DNA of 64,000 nucleotides. Source: Cladochytrium replicatum. Lineage: Eukaryota; Chytridiomycota; Chytridiomycetes; Cladochytriales; Cladochytriaceae. A model generated the notes under the pieces. The model worked only from the letters and a program-made list of their open reading frames with translations, was not told where the DNA came from and did no database searches. The stretch's first letter is position 1, and each line of letters opens with the position of its first letter. A program made the translations under genes and the position numbers. Shown piece after piece: positions 22,026 through 31,840 of this stretch. Location of the stretch: positions 806,001 through 870,000 of the forward strand of contig JAHLKD010000001.1 of assembly GCA_025526935.1 (NCBI GenBank), given 5' to 3'.

Positions 22026-23075
22026 TCAAGTTATCGAAACATGTACTGGCCACGCTCCGTTTTCGGATCTCCACTTCTGAATCAACTCGAAATTGACCGA
22101 TGATCCCCCACAAACAACGAAAACTACAGTGCTGTTTAAGCCAAGGGGAAGGACATCGGATAGACAAGTTGGTTTATCATCAGAAAACATCAGACTCAAT
22201 CCGGCACCACAAGCAGGCTCCACGAGCATACGCATTTCTTCCGCAAACTTTACAACTCCCAGAACTGCATCCTTATCTGTCACAACGACGGATCGTATGT
22301 CCGGCCTTCCATTGTTGTAAATGTCCAGAAGCCTGTCCGCGACTTTTGTTGCACCGAGAGATTTTGCGACTGAAGTGATCCCGTCCAGAGGATACTTCTT
22401 CCCATTAACAGCGTTATGGAATGATTCTGCTCCAAAGGTCTCAACTGCCACCAAGGTCGGCGGTTCTACACCGTTCTCATTCGCGATTTCAGTAAATCCA
22501 TCTGCTAACCCGATCAAGAGACCGCCTCCCCCAACGACAGCCACTACTGCATCCGGCATTCGCCCGCCGAGGTCCTCAAATATCTCTCTGGCCATTGAGC
22601 TGTGACCCTTCCACACTAAATCGTCATCGAATGGATGCACAGTAACGATGGGAACCCCAGAGTCATCCTTCCCCTTGACATACTCCAACAGGGCTGCGTG
22701 AGCCTGTGGCCACATGTCCCCTTCCGCCGCCACAATCGTCGCACCTAGCTCGGTAAGGCGGTCTCGCGTAAGCTGTGGAGTGATGCTGGGCACAAAGACG
22801 GTGCATTTTGCGTGGAATTGATGGCAAGCAGTTGCAGCCGCGACACCAGCATTTCCGCTCGAGGAACAGACAAACTCGCATTGGCCATTCCACTTGTTCA
22901 GATGAGCGGCAATGAAGGTGGATATGCCCCGGTCTTTAAATGAACCACTGGGTTGCAGATTTTCGAGTTTGAAGAAGGCTCTGGCACTGTTCAGATAGCG
23001 GCGAGAAAGGTGGGGCGGGCAAGGGAGGAGAGGAGTGTGCCGATAGCAGGGATGATATTCGTCCAGCTTTGCCAT
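22026..23075 (-). CDS. PLP-dependent L-serine/L-threonine dehydratase
   Basis: Uninterrupted 349-aa reading frame from ATG 23075; the frame stays open upstream to 23180 but that part lacks family resemblance. Fold-type II PLP motifs are in order. SGSFKDRG holds the Schiff-base Lys, SSSGNAG binds the substrate/cofactor, GGGGLLIG is the phosphate-binding loop, and PACGAGLS and VVCGGSSVN close the active site. The size and C-terminal NFELIQKW match cytosolic L-serine ammonia-lyases (SDS/CHA1 group), which turn serine and threonine into pyruvate or 2-oxobutyrate and ammonia. There is no regulatory ACT domain, so it is the catabolic type. Lack of introns is unusual among its neighbours. Confidence 0.92.
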   Translation of the reverse strand: MAKLDEYHPCYRHTPLLPCPPHLSRRYLNSARAFFKLENLQPSGSFKDRGISTFIAAHLNKWNGQCEFVCSSSGNAGVAAATACHQFHAKCTVFVPSITPQLTRDRLTELGATIVAAEGDMWPQAHAALLEYVKGKDDSGVPIVTVHPFDDDLVWKGHSSMAREIFEDLGGRMPDAVVAVVGGGGLLIGLADGFTEIANENGVEPPTLVAVETFGAESFHNAVNGKKYPLDGITSVAKSLGATKVADRLLDIYNNGRPDIRSVVVTDKDAVLGVVKFAEEMRMLVEPACGAGLSLMFSDDKPTCLSDVLPLGLNSTVVFVVCGGSSVNFELIQKWRSENGAWPVHVSIT

Positions 23076-24040
23076 CGAGGTCCACCGAATACGCAACTTT
23101 GATTTAAAAATATAGTTTGGTGATCCAACAAAAGTGGAGACAGTGCAATGCTCCCTGCAACAGCTGCTCTCTCTCTGCAAGCGGACCTCCCTGATCTCTT
23201 AAAAACCAAAACTCGTCACAATTCCATGCCACGTCCTTCGGAACTCGTTCTTTGGAGGTCTGGAATTGCAGTCGGTAAATTGTGCAGTGATCGGATCTTG
23301 GCGCGATTGTCTCACTGCGTGTCCTCATTGCAGCTACTCAGACAGACTTGTGTCGGAAAAGGGCATCCAAACCAGCACTGGGCAGCCACCCATCCTGAAA
23401 GTCCGAGTGATGCATTCGTTCCAGACGGTCGTGGAGCACAAGATGCGTCATCATTGAAGAGTACGAGGAAGAGATCGTGATGTACATTCCTACGTCGCCG
23501 AGGATCAAGTCCGACTACGCACAAAAGTGCGAATAATGGGAAGGTATGCTTTTTATATTCAGCTACTGGGATTTATTCGCTTATTTGGCTGTTTTATCAT
23601 GGTTTGGTTTGATATTGGGACTAGCCTCCTCGATCGAGGTTGTCGAGAACCGCGATCATCGCTGATATCAAAAAGGCTGCGGGGGACAAACCTCCCCACA
23701 TCAGGAAAGCGGATGGTTCAACTACAACCAACTCGCAAAACGAGTTCTCCCCCACTGAAAGTGAACAACGTGATGTATCGATTGTTGAAGGGGTATGTTT
23801 CAGATGTCGGACAGCTCTTTCGCCGATCTTAGTTTTGGATCAAGTCAAAAGGATCCAGCCCGTGTCACTTCAGGGGGTGCAGATAAGAAGGTTTTTCTTA
23901 TTTACTTACATTTTCTACTTTCAGCATAATTTTTTTTCATTTCAGGCATTCTTTACATTTACCATCAATTTGCTCTTGATTGTCTTAAGATCATTCAGCT
24001 TTATTCGCACTATACCACAATATTTGCGTAGTTATCTATT
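23076..24040 (+). other. Gene-poor stretch with scraps of possible exons
   Basis: About 965 bp between the serine dehydratase start and the enkurin stop. On the plus strand an open piece near 23445-23530 (CVIIEEYEEEIVMYIP) ends just before a good GTATGC donor at about 23543. A Thr/Asn/Glu-rich piece at 23640-23790 (AIIADIKKAAGDKPPHIRK) precedes a GTATGT donor. They could be exons of a small unrecognised gene, but I cannot find its start or end. The segment 23900-24040 is very AT-rich. Confidence 0.2.
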
Positions 24041-25082
24041 TTACTGTATGTTGACATGGATTTCGGGGTGGGAGAACCTTTGAATGTGCGATTCAAGCTG
24101 TTTGAGCTGTTGCTCCATGTTCACTTTCCTAACAATATGAAAAAGGGTCAGTCATATTCTCACGTCCATCCATTGCTCGAATTGCATTACCGAGCGATCT
24201 TGGGGACTGTATCGACAGTCAAGCTCAATTTCTGATAATCGGAATTCAGCTTCTCCCAGTTTGCCTTGAGCCCCTCCAAAATCCGGACTCGCTCCTCTTC
24301 GGGCAAGCGGATATAACCTTTCTTCCCTTTCCCAAGGTGCTGTTGCTGCATCTCCTCGAGCTCCGCTGCTTGCAACTCCCGTGATCTCTCAGAATCCGCC
24401 TTGCGCTGCTGGATGTAAGTCGGCGTCTTGCCGTAGTCCTTCTTAAACCTGTATTGAGGGCTGTTGTCGATCTTTCTTGTGGCAGCTTGGAGTAGGAAGC
24501 ATTAAGTCTGATGGACTTCAACTGCATTCCTTGTCATACCAGAATTGATCATTTCGAGAGCATTCAGAGCGATGAAGTCCTTTCCAGTTGCGCCAAGACT
24601 TTTCCCAGGTGTCTTTGGGACAGGATCCTTCCTGATGGTCCGATCCGAATCAAACTTCGTAACTGAAATAGTCACACACAAAGTTAAGCCGAAAACGTCA
24701 TCTGATTCACTATAAGTCAACCTGGCGCTGCATTACGCTCTCGATCACCCCTCTTGACAAAGTCCCCCGGTCCTCCGAGCTTCACCTTCACTGGGCCCAT
24801 GGAAGCCGCAGTCTTCATCCCTGAGAAAAATTCGTCCCTGGCTTGCTTTGCAAACTTGCTCCGGTACATCTTCTGCTTTTCAGGAGGAGGGATGTGCTCA
24901 GGTATCAGCTTGTAGACGGATTCCTCGAAGGGGTCGGGTGGGACTGGTTGAGTGCGGGTCACGGTACCTGGAGGCAGTTGCTGCTGATTGTGGGAAGCTG
25001 ATCCCAGAGATGCACCTATGGTAGCGGGGACGGGGACACGGGGTACTCCTGATCCAGCATGAGTCTCAACTTCAGTTGGCAT
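24041..25082 (-). CDS. ENKUR: Enkurin, flagellar axoneme protein
   Basis: Four exons (24722-25082, 24540-24662, 24191-24485, 24041-24128) join in phase to 288 aa. The N-terminal third has ESVYKLIPEHIPPPEKQKMY and GMKTAASMGPVKVKLGGPGDF, collinear with animal enkurin. GATGKDFIALNALEMI follows. The C-terminal enkurin domain has KKDYGKTPTYIQQRKAD, then LPEEERVRILEGLKANWEKL and YQKLSLTVDTVPK. The last exon adds a short coiled tail (NMEQQLKQLESHIQRF). Enkurin is a microtubule inner/adaptor protein of motile cilia and sperm flagella, originally found as a TRPC-binding, calmodulin-binding protein. Presence here implies flagellated zoospores. ATG 25082 is the first methionine of the continuous frame; an alternative first exon (MSFNEI) lies upstream. 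Confidence 0.92.
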
Positions 25083-25279
25083 CTGGTAACGTAGATACAC
25101 GTGCGTGTGATTGAGTGAGTTGTTGATAACAGATGGACAAGATATGAATGACCAATTTCATTGAAGCTCATATTCTCGCTCGATTTCACTTGATACTCGA
25201 TTTTGGATATGCGCAAAACTCAAATAACCGCAATAAGCATAGAAGACGGATTGAGTATTTGAGATCAAGATCCTCGATC

Positions 25280-27402
25280 TCATGAAAATAAAACGAAATT
25301 TCTCCATTGTCTTCCACCTGCTGTAATTATGGAATGCAACTTTTCGTCAGGAAATTTGCGTTGCAGTACTTTGGACAACCTCAGACGCTGGAGACTCTTA
25401 CAGTCGCTGCCCGCATCGATCAATTTCTCGGCCCAGGATCCTTTCTCAGTACGCGTGTCCAACTCTACCAAACTTCGATTGGCGCGAAGAGCTTCCGCCA
25501 AATAATTCAGTCCAACTTCTCCGTATTCAACGTTCTGTATCACAAGGTAGACGAGTGATAGATTCTGTTTCAGTGCATCTGCGAGCGCAATAACTCCTTT
25601 GTCTTTCAAAGAGTTGCTACTCATATTTATGGTCCGTAAACTCGATGTCCAGACCAGTCCAGTGGCGATCACTGAAGCACCTTCTGCGGAAATTGCGTTC
25701 TTTGCGAGTCCTAAGTTCTGCAATGTCGTATTCTCGAACAATGCTCTGCCAAAAGCTGCAGCACCATCTGCCGTTATACGGTTGTGATTCAGTCTGAGAA
25801 TAATCAGGCTTCGGTTCCTTGTCAGCGCATCCGCAAGAGCCACCGCCCCACTCAACCCAATTTTGTTGTCTGAGAGATCAAGAACTTTCAGAGTCGCAGT
25901 CGATGAGAGCGAACTTGCAAGCACGATTGCACCTTTGTCGCCAATTGAAGCCTGTTGCAGGTCCAACTTTTCGAGGCTGCAGTGCATCTTCAGCTTTTCT
26001 GCAAGTACTGCGCACCCTTCGTCCCCAAGTTGGCAGAGGTGAAGGCTGAGTTCGCGCAAGGTGCTCGGAATGACTACGGCGTCCGCGATTGACCTTAAAA
26101 ATGTCGATCGTAATTTGACAAATTTCAACCGAAGGGCCCTTATCTGTGCAATGCCAAAGCGTTCCGCCATGACAGATTTTAACGAAGCGCAAAGTACCTG
26201 GATTTGGTATTCCGTTGGTGCCTCTGAGGCGAACGAGAGCGAACCTTCGACATGGTTCCATGTCCAACCCTCCCTGATGAGTGCGACTAGCTGAAGATCG
26301 ATGATGTACGAGGATAACCAAACCATAGATATGCTGGATCCCGCGATACTCCGAAAATGGGCGACTGAAACCACGCCATGACGGTTGAAATCTGCACTCA
26401 TTCTCCCCTTATCAAGCGTGACGCGATTGTTGAGGTTCTCAAACAGATAACCCTCTACTGCCGAAAGGAATCGATTGGTATCGACGCGATAGAGCTGAGG
26501 AAAACGTGATGTCCAAAAGAAGCTTGCGTCAGGGTTCTCTCTCTGGAGAGCGCGGAGTATGGACTCTTCAGATGAATCTTCGGCAACTATTTCCAGTATT
26601 TCTGTCGATTCTGTGCGGCTGCTAACCGCATTTTCAAGGATACTGTCATACTCGGGCGGTCTGTCAGTGGAGCCTTCCAGGAGGGTTGGAGATGTTGGTT
26701 GTGATGGTTGTTCTTGGCTGTTGATGTTATCATCAGTACTTCGGTCGCTTTCAAGAACCGGAGATTGACTGGAGGTTCCCCGCACATTCTCAGCGCTTGA
26801 CGATGTTCCACTGTCCGCGCTGATGGAACGGCTGTTAGTCCAGTGGCGGCCAACGGCGTCCGAATTTGTTCGAGCATCCGAATATTGGGACGACATCGTT
26901 GAAGCCCGCAGTGCTCCACTAACGCTCTCGCTCCCAGTAGCAATGAATTGGCTCAACCATTCAAAGTCAGTGGTACTCCTGCAGAGAAGGCGGAAGTAGG
27001 ATGCCCGCACAAGCGCTTCTGGTTCCTTGACGTGCAACCGCTCTCGAAGATGACTGGCGTCAACGGATGTTTCACGACCCCAAATCGTCACCGCATGTTC
27101 TTCGATAACAGGTAGAAACCTTTCCCATTGCACGGTATCAGTCTTTGGAAGGAATTAAGCAAGTGCAGGAAAAAGCGTTGCCCAGCATTATTTACCTCGC
27201 CGGAAAAGTGCTCCACCCAAAGTGCCCATCCTTCCTCATTTTCTGCTTTCAGCTTCTCAAGAGCCCAAGGGTAGATGGAGACGGAGCGGCCGCGTCTTGG
27301 AGAATGGTGGTCATCGATGCCAGGGGTTGAGGGTGTCGGTGATTTGATGGTGACAGGGGTAGAAGATGCCGACGCGGCATTCAGGTGGTGTGATGGCAGC
27401 AT
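25280..27402 (-). CDS. Ribonuclease-inhibitor-type leucine-rich-repeat protein
   Basis: Two exons (27196-27402, 25280-27142) give 689 aa in phase (donor GTAAAT after SGE, acceptor CAAAG). The N-terminus is Ser/Pro-rich, followed by a helical segment (WERFLPVIEEHAVTIWG) and a Ser/Thr-rich linker. The C-terminal ~300 residues hold about eight RI-type repeats of 28 residues with the L..L.L....I...GA..LA..L pattern, for example LKVLDLSDNKIGLSGAVALA and LRTINMSSNSLKDKGVIALA. Such repeats form horseshoe scaffolds for protein binding; the partner is unknown, and no NACHT or kinase domain is seen. The frame is open in phase for another 145 codons upstream to 27837, so a longer protein is possible, though that part does not look conserved. 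Confidence 0.8.
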
Positions 27403-28127
27403 GGCTGCGAATGAGAATACTAACGGTGCCTGAAGACTCTCGCCGTGAACACAGCTAAGAAACTGACAGGAAGGAATCTTGAGAAGGTTCAACCAAAATT
27501 GTGATGTGAAGAAATTCGTTTTAATGTCAAGCTTAACAAAAACTGTCTCGATAATGTTGTCACTCAAGTAAAGATCAAGTAAGCACAATGAGAGGAAATC
27601 AGCACTTCTCAAACATTTCAACGAGATTGGTGATATTGTTGGTATATCTCGGATCTCGGGATCTCTTCCAATCAAGCATCCTGAAGCAATGCCATCACGT
27701 CCGACAGACCAACAAGAGGAGAGCGAAATTTGGGATCTAGTTTCAAATGAGAATGCGACCAACTTGCGTGAGCGTTCGTGCTGGGTGTGGATGGTTATTT
27801 CACTATTAAAATAGCTCAGTATCACTGGACACTTCATCAGTTGTCAATTTATTCGAGACGTTGCGGCAGAAGAACCGCCGCAAAATTCCAGCTGAAGGAT
27901 GCACTTGGTGGCCTTGACCGCCAAATTTGTTGAGTGAAATAATGGAGAAGCAAAAGGCTCAGGCGAACTTTGGGAAATGATGGAGAGTTTATTATTCTGT
28001 AGTGAGTGCCTTGTACGATAACTCGATAACTCGCTCATCTCAGAATGCAATCTCTGATCCATGATCCTAACCACCACGTGACATTCCAGCACCTGTCGCG
28101 CCATGTGGCGATTCGGTGCAGCACGAC
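27403..28127. promoter_or_regulatory. Divergent intergenic region between LRR and DUF1684 genes
   Basis: About 725 bp. On the minus strand the LRR frame stays open to 27837 but lacks convincing protein character. The rest, 27840-28127, is presumably promoter for the two divergent genes. No RNA gene or repeat seen. Confidence 0.4.
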
Positions 28128-29161
28128 ATGTCGCACGAAGAGCAAGTCAACCAGACGAGGAAGGCGATCGAAGCATCCACAAACAGCTATGCTGCGTTCA
28201 TTGCATTGCATTCTCTGAGTGCTCCCGAGGAGAATCAACCCACGAGTGTGACCTGTATCGGTTCGGCCGAAACCAATGACATCGTGCTTCCAGCTGGACC
28301 CTCCAACTTGGGAACATTCCACTTCGACGGCAAGGCTGTACGTTTTATTCTCAGTTCCTCGCACACCCTCTCTGCGGTGAACATACACCGTGGCTGGCCG
28401 TCCGCCTCAGCTCAAAGTGGGACGCACTTCCCCGAACTCTTCGAAACCGGTCTTGCATTGAACGGTGCTAGGCACCCTTCGCCGGACGCCGTCCACATTT
28501 CAGACACATCCATCTTTTTGTTTTTGCACCAACCGAAGGTCGATGCGTTCGCGATCCGTGTGCGCGATGATGCGCTCCTCGCAACTCCTCCTCCTCACAG
28601 GTACTTTGATATAGATCCCCGTTGGAAGATTCCCGCTCGCTTTGTGGCGTACAAACCTCCCGGAAGATCTTACAAAGTTGCAAACACCATCGGTCAGATT
28701 AGCGAAGACCATTTCCCAGGGCGGTTGGAGTTCGAAGTGGATGGGGAGCGATATGGATTGGTAGTTTCGTCGGCATCAAAGGGTGGATTAGCGAACGCCA
28801 TCAACCGGGAAGAAGTTGGAATCGACGAAGCAGACGACGGGGATGGCATATCGTACTTTGTGGTTTTCAAAGATGGGTAAGCGCCGACTTGCCAGGATGA
28901 CTAGTCGAATTCGGCTTAATTTCTATTGATAGTACTTCGGGCAAGAAGACTTACCCCGGTGGTCGGTTTGTATCTGTGAAATCTGCGTCAGGATACAGAA
29001 AGGGAGTCGTTGCTGACCTGCATCTGGACTTCAACGTTGCTTACTCTCCTCCGTGCGCCTTTTCGATCCACGCAACTTGCCCGTTACCCATTTCAGACAA
29101 CTGGCTTTCTTTTCCTATCGAAGCAGGAGAGAAGTACCATAAAAAGCACGAAGATGCGTGA
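28128..29161 (+). CDS. DUF1684 family protein
   Basis: Two exons (28128-28876, 28933-29161) close in phase to 325 aa. The DUF1684 core is clear: residues ~130-145 have SDTSIFLFLHQPK, then DIDPRWKIPARFVAY, then a C-terminal GGRFVSV followed by LDFNVAYSPPCAFSIHATCP and LPISDNWLSFPIEAGEK. The LDFN.AY.PPCAF....TCPLP block is the best-conserved family signature. DUF1684 is common in bacteria and found in some fungi. Its reaction is not established to my knowledge. The protein has no signal peptide or membrane segment, so it is probably cytosolic. ATG 28128 is the first methionine in the frame. The intron has a strong GTAAGC donor. Confidence 0.88.
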
Positions 29162-29261
29162 TGACTCAAATCGCAGCATATTGTATTCAAAACACATTCT
29201 ACAGAATAGATCTATGCTAGAAATCATTGCGCCAGTTCATGTGATGGAAGCTGCTGGTCGC

Positions 29262-30428
29262 TCACAAAAGTCCACTACCCTCCCACCACTGAACGACATC
29301 CTCGTGTCCCACTCTTCGAGCTTCATCGAGCACACTTTCGTCCCATTTCAGTTCCAGCCCACTCTGTTTCCACCATTCCAGTACGCCGATGTGTCCTTGT
29401 CCACTCGCATATGCCATCGCATTAGCCGTCCACGTGAATTCGAGTCCATTCGAGATCCACCAGTCAAGTACCCTGACGTGCCCACAATAGCTAGCTAAAT
29501 CCATCGGTGCACGCCACTTAAGGGGAAGTCTGCTCTCCTTCCACCAATTCAGGACATGCAAATGCCCCGAAGCGCTCGCATAGTCCATCGCATCAGTGGT
29601 GTATCGTAAATCAAGCCCACTCAACTTCCACCATTCCAGAACTGGAATGCTCCCTTGACGGCTTGCCCAATCCATCGAAGCTGAAGTCCACACATCTGTG
29701 TAGGTCACGTCCTCTGGTTCGGCCATGATTGTCAAGTTCGCCATCCACCATTCAAGAACGCCGATGTGTCCGCCGAAACTGGCCCTGTCCATCGGAAGTG
29801 CGTCAAAGTAAAGTGTGTCGCCCCATAGAAGCTCCAGCCCACTCGCTCTCCACCACACGAGAACCTGTACATTCCCGATCCCACTTGCATAATCGATTGC
29901 GCGCGCTGACCACTCTAGTTTCAGTCCACTTTTTCTCCACCAATCGAGAACATTAATGTGACCCTCGCGACTGGCAACATCCATCGCCCGCTCAGTCCAA
30001 TAAACTCTTTCGCCCCAATCGTCCTGTCCCAACATGTTGGACTTCCACCATTCGAGGACGGAGACATGTCCACTTTCGCTAGCCAGATCCATCGGATAGG
30101 TCATGGTGTCATCATCACCCCATTTCAACTCCAAGCCGCTTGCCTTCCACCATTCCAGCACTTCGACATGTCCACGGCTACTGGCTTCGTTCACGGCGCG
30201 TTCGGTGTATTCGCATGGCCTGGCTTTATTGGCGAGATGGAGATTCAGTGGATGCACCAGGCCTCGCTCGCTGGCTTCGTCCATTGATATGACAAGGTGA
30301 ACCAACTTGACCTTAACATCTTTGCGTGCGAAACATGCAGCGCATATGAAAGCGAGCTTGGGCTCAAGCGTTGAAGTTCCGAGAGTCACAAGAATGCGAT
30401 CCACCGTTTCGATGGGAAGGGTCAGCAT
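29262..30428 (-). CDS. Degenerate ankyrin-type repeat protein with Trp-Trp motif
   Basis: Single 388-aa frame from ATG 30428 (MLTLPIETVDRILVTLG); the frame is open 16 codons further upstream, but the broken paralogue starts at the matching methionine. After an N-terminal helix (PIETVDRIL, resembling the start of an F-box-like helix) the protein is built from about nine units of 30-40 residues. Each unit follows A.D.AS..GHI.VLEWWK.SGLEL.W. The pattern of paired helices and the G-H turn fit divergent ankyrin repeats, with a fixed WW pair on the outer helix. Probably a protein-binding scaffold; no catalytic residues seen. A tandem pseudogene copy lies at 30840-31692. Confidence 0.8.
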   Translation of the reverse strand: MLTLPIETVDRILVTLGTSTLEPKLAFICAACFARKDVKVKLVHLVISMDEASERGLVHPLNLHLANKARPCEYTERAVNEASSRGHVEVLEWWKASGLELKWGDDDTMTYPMDLASESGHVSVLEWWKSNMLGQDDWGERVYWTERAMDVASREGHINVLDWWRKSGLKLEWSARAIDYASGIGNVQVLVWWRASGLELLWGDTLYFDALPMDRASFGGHIGVLEWWMANLTIMAEPEDVTYTDVWTSASMDWASRQGSIPVLEWWKLSGLDLRYTTDAMDYASASGHLHVLNWWKESRLPLKWRAPMDLASYCGHVRVLDWWISNGLEFTWTANAMAYASGQGHIGVLEWWKQSGLELKWDESVLDEARRVGHEDVVQWWEGSGLL

Positions 30429-30512
30429 GATGACTAAAGTATGACACAAACGATATTTCAAATTTGTATCGGACATTGTGTTGCCTCAATTGCAAATTCA
30501 GTTAGATGAGAT

Positions 30513-30590
30513 CTTCGCAAGCACATCCTTCCACCAGTGAATTTCTCCCTTCTTCGCAAGCATATCCTTCCACCAGTGAATTTCTCCCTT
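30513..30590. repeat. 39-bp tandem duplication
   Basis: Two adjacent 39-bp units, 30513-30551 and 30552-30590, differing at one base that I can see. They lie between the intact and the broken WW-repeat genes. Confidence 0.9.
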
Positions 30591-30839
30591 CTCTTTCGAT
30601 TCTCTGCATTACTTTATCCCCCATAATGCTGGGAAGAAGGGCTGCGAGACTTAAATCTGGGCACGTTTTACAGAAGTTTCGATCACTAAAAGAACGAATG
30701 TCTGCAGGAACATTGCCATAATCCGTCAACAACCATTCGAAGAAGAGGGTCGAATTCAAGCATGGCACCCGAGTTCCTGTAGACACTGCCCGAGAGCAGT
30801 GAATTGGTCTTCTTTTAAGCACTGGACGGCTCGGCCATC

Positions 30840-31692
30840 TCATGGATCTCCCGAACGCAGCGAACTGCAAGGGCACATCATGTTGGCCGGTGCTTTTGAA
30901 GTGAAAGTTTCTTCCAGGGTGGCAGAGCAAATGGACCCATGCTTATATAGTAATTTGAGTGTGGCTGTGGCAAATGAAAAGAAAATGGCGCAGTGTCTAG
31001 CGCCACTTTCCCACTGTCCACTGAAGCGCCACCACTCGAGGAAGTTCTCCAGATTCATGGGCTGATACCACTTCAGCGCTAGACCACTCTCCATCCACCA
31101 ATCCAGAACTTCCCTTCCATTTTTGCTGGCCATGTCCATTGCATAAAATGGAGTACTTTCACATGTCCGTTGAAGCTCGCAAGATCCACCGCGTTGCTGC
31201 AAAGAAATCATAATTACCCCGCGACACCCACTTGAGAACGTTAACGTGGCCGTGTTGGCCTTCCACCACTCAAGCACTGCAACGTGGCCGCCGTCGCTTG
31301 CCAAATCCATCGGATAGGGTTCAAATAGCTTGATCTGCAACCATTTTTCGACGTCGATGCGGCTCTCCGTGTTGGTAGACCCCCACCTTAAATCAAGTCC
31401 ACTTGTTCGCCACCATTCAAGAATGTGGATGTGCCCATTGGTGCTGGCTTCATTCATGGAAAGGTCTATGTACTCACACGGCCTGCTGCTATTATTGGCA
31501 AGGTGGAGCTCGAGAGGTGCGATGTGACCGAGCTTGCTGGCTTCGTCCATCGATAGGAGATTGTGAAACCACAGACTGCATTCTCTTTCGCACAAACCAT
31601 GCTGCACATTTTAAAGCGAGCTTTAGTTCGTTCACTGATGTTCAGAGCGTCAGAAGGATCCGGTCCACCGTTTCGATGGGAAGATTTGGCAT
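30840..31692 (-). pseudogene. Broken paralogue of the WW ankyrin-type repeat gene
   Basis: It starts at ATG 31692 with MPNLPIETVDRILLTL, almost identical to the intact neighbour, and then meets an in-frame TGA where the neighbour has Gly. The homologous frame continues past the stop, then shifts before SMDEASKLGHIAPLELHLAN. Two or three WW repeats are readable (HIHILEWWRTSGLDLRW, HVAVLEWWKANTATL). Downstream, repeats are interrupted by out-of-frame sequence and one unit has lost its GH..V core (GREVLDWWMESGLALKW). Multiple independent lesions make it a pseudogene. The intact copy is 29262-30428, same strand. Confidence 0.88.
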
Positions 31693-31840
31693 TCTGTGAG
31701 GAATGTCCCAGAGTTTGGTAATAAGATCGACTGCGAGCCTTTCTTTTGTAATCACAAATGCATTACTTGTAAAAGCAACCTGCAAGCGGAGAAAAAAAAA
31801 ATAAACACTGCAATGCAATTCGGTCAACCTTTTTAAATTT

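Noticed and set aside
27403-27837. In-frame N-terminal extension of the LRR protein as a transmembrane domain.
   Set aside because: Open by chance is likely: no regular hydrophobic helix of membrane length, many Cys and Ile/Ser runs typical of AT-rich noncoding DNA, and a good ATG at 27402. Mentioned as a possibility only.
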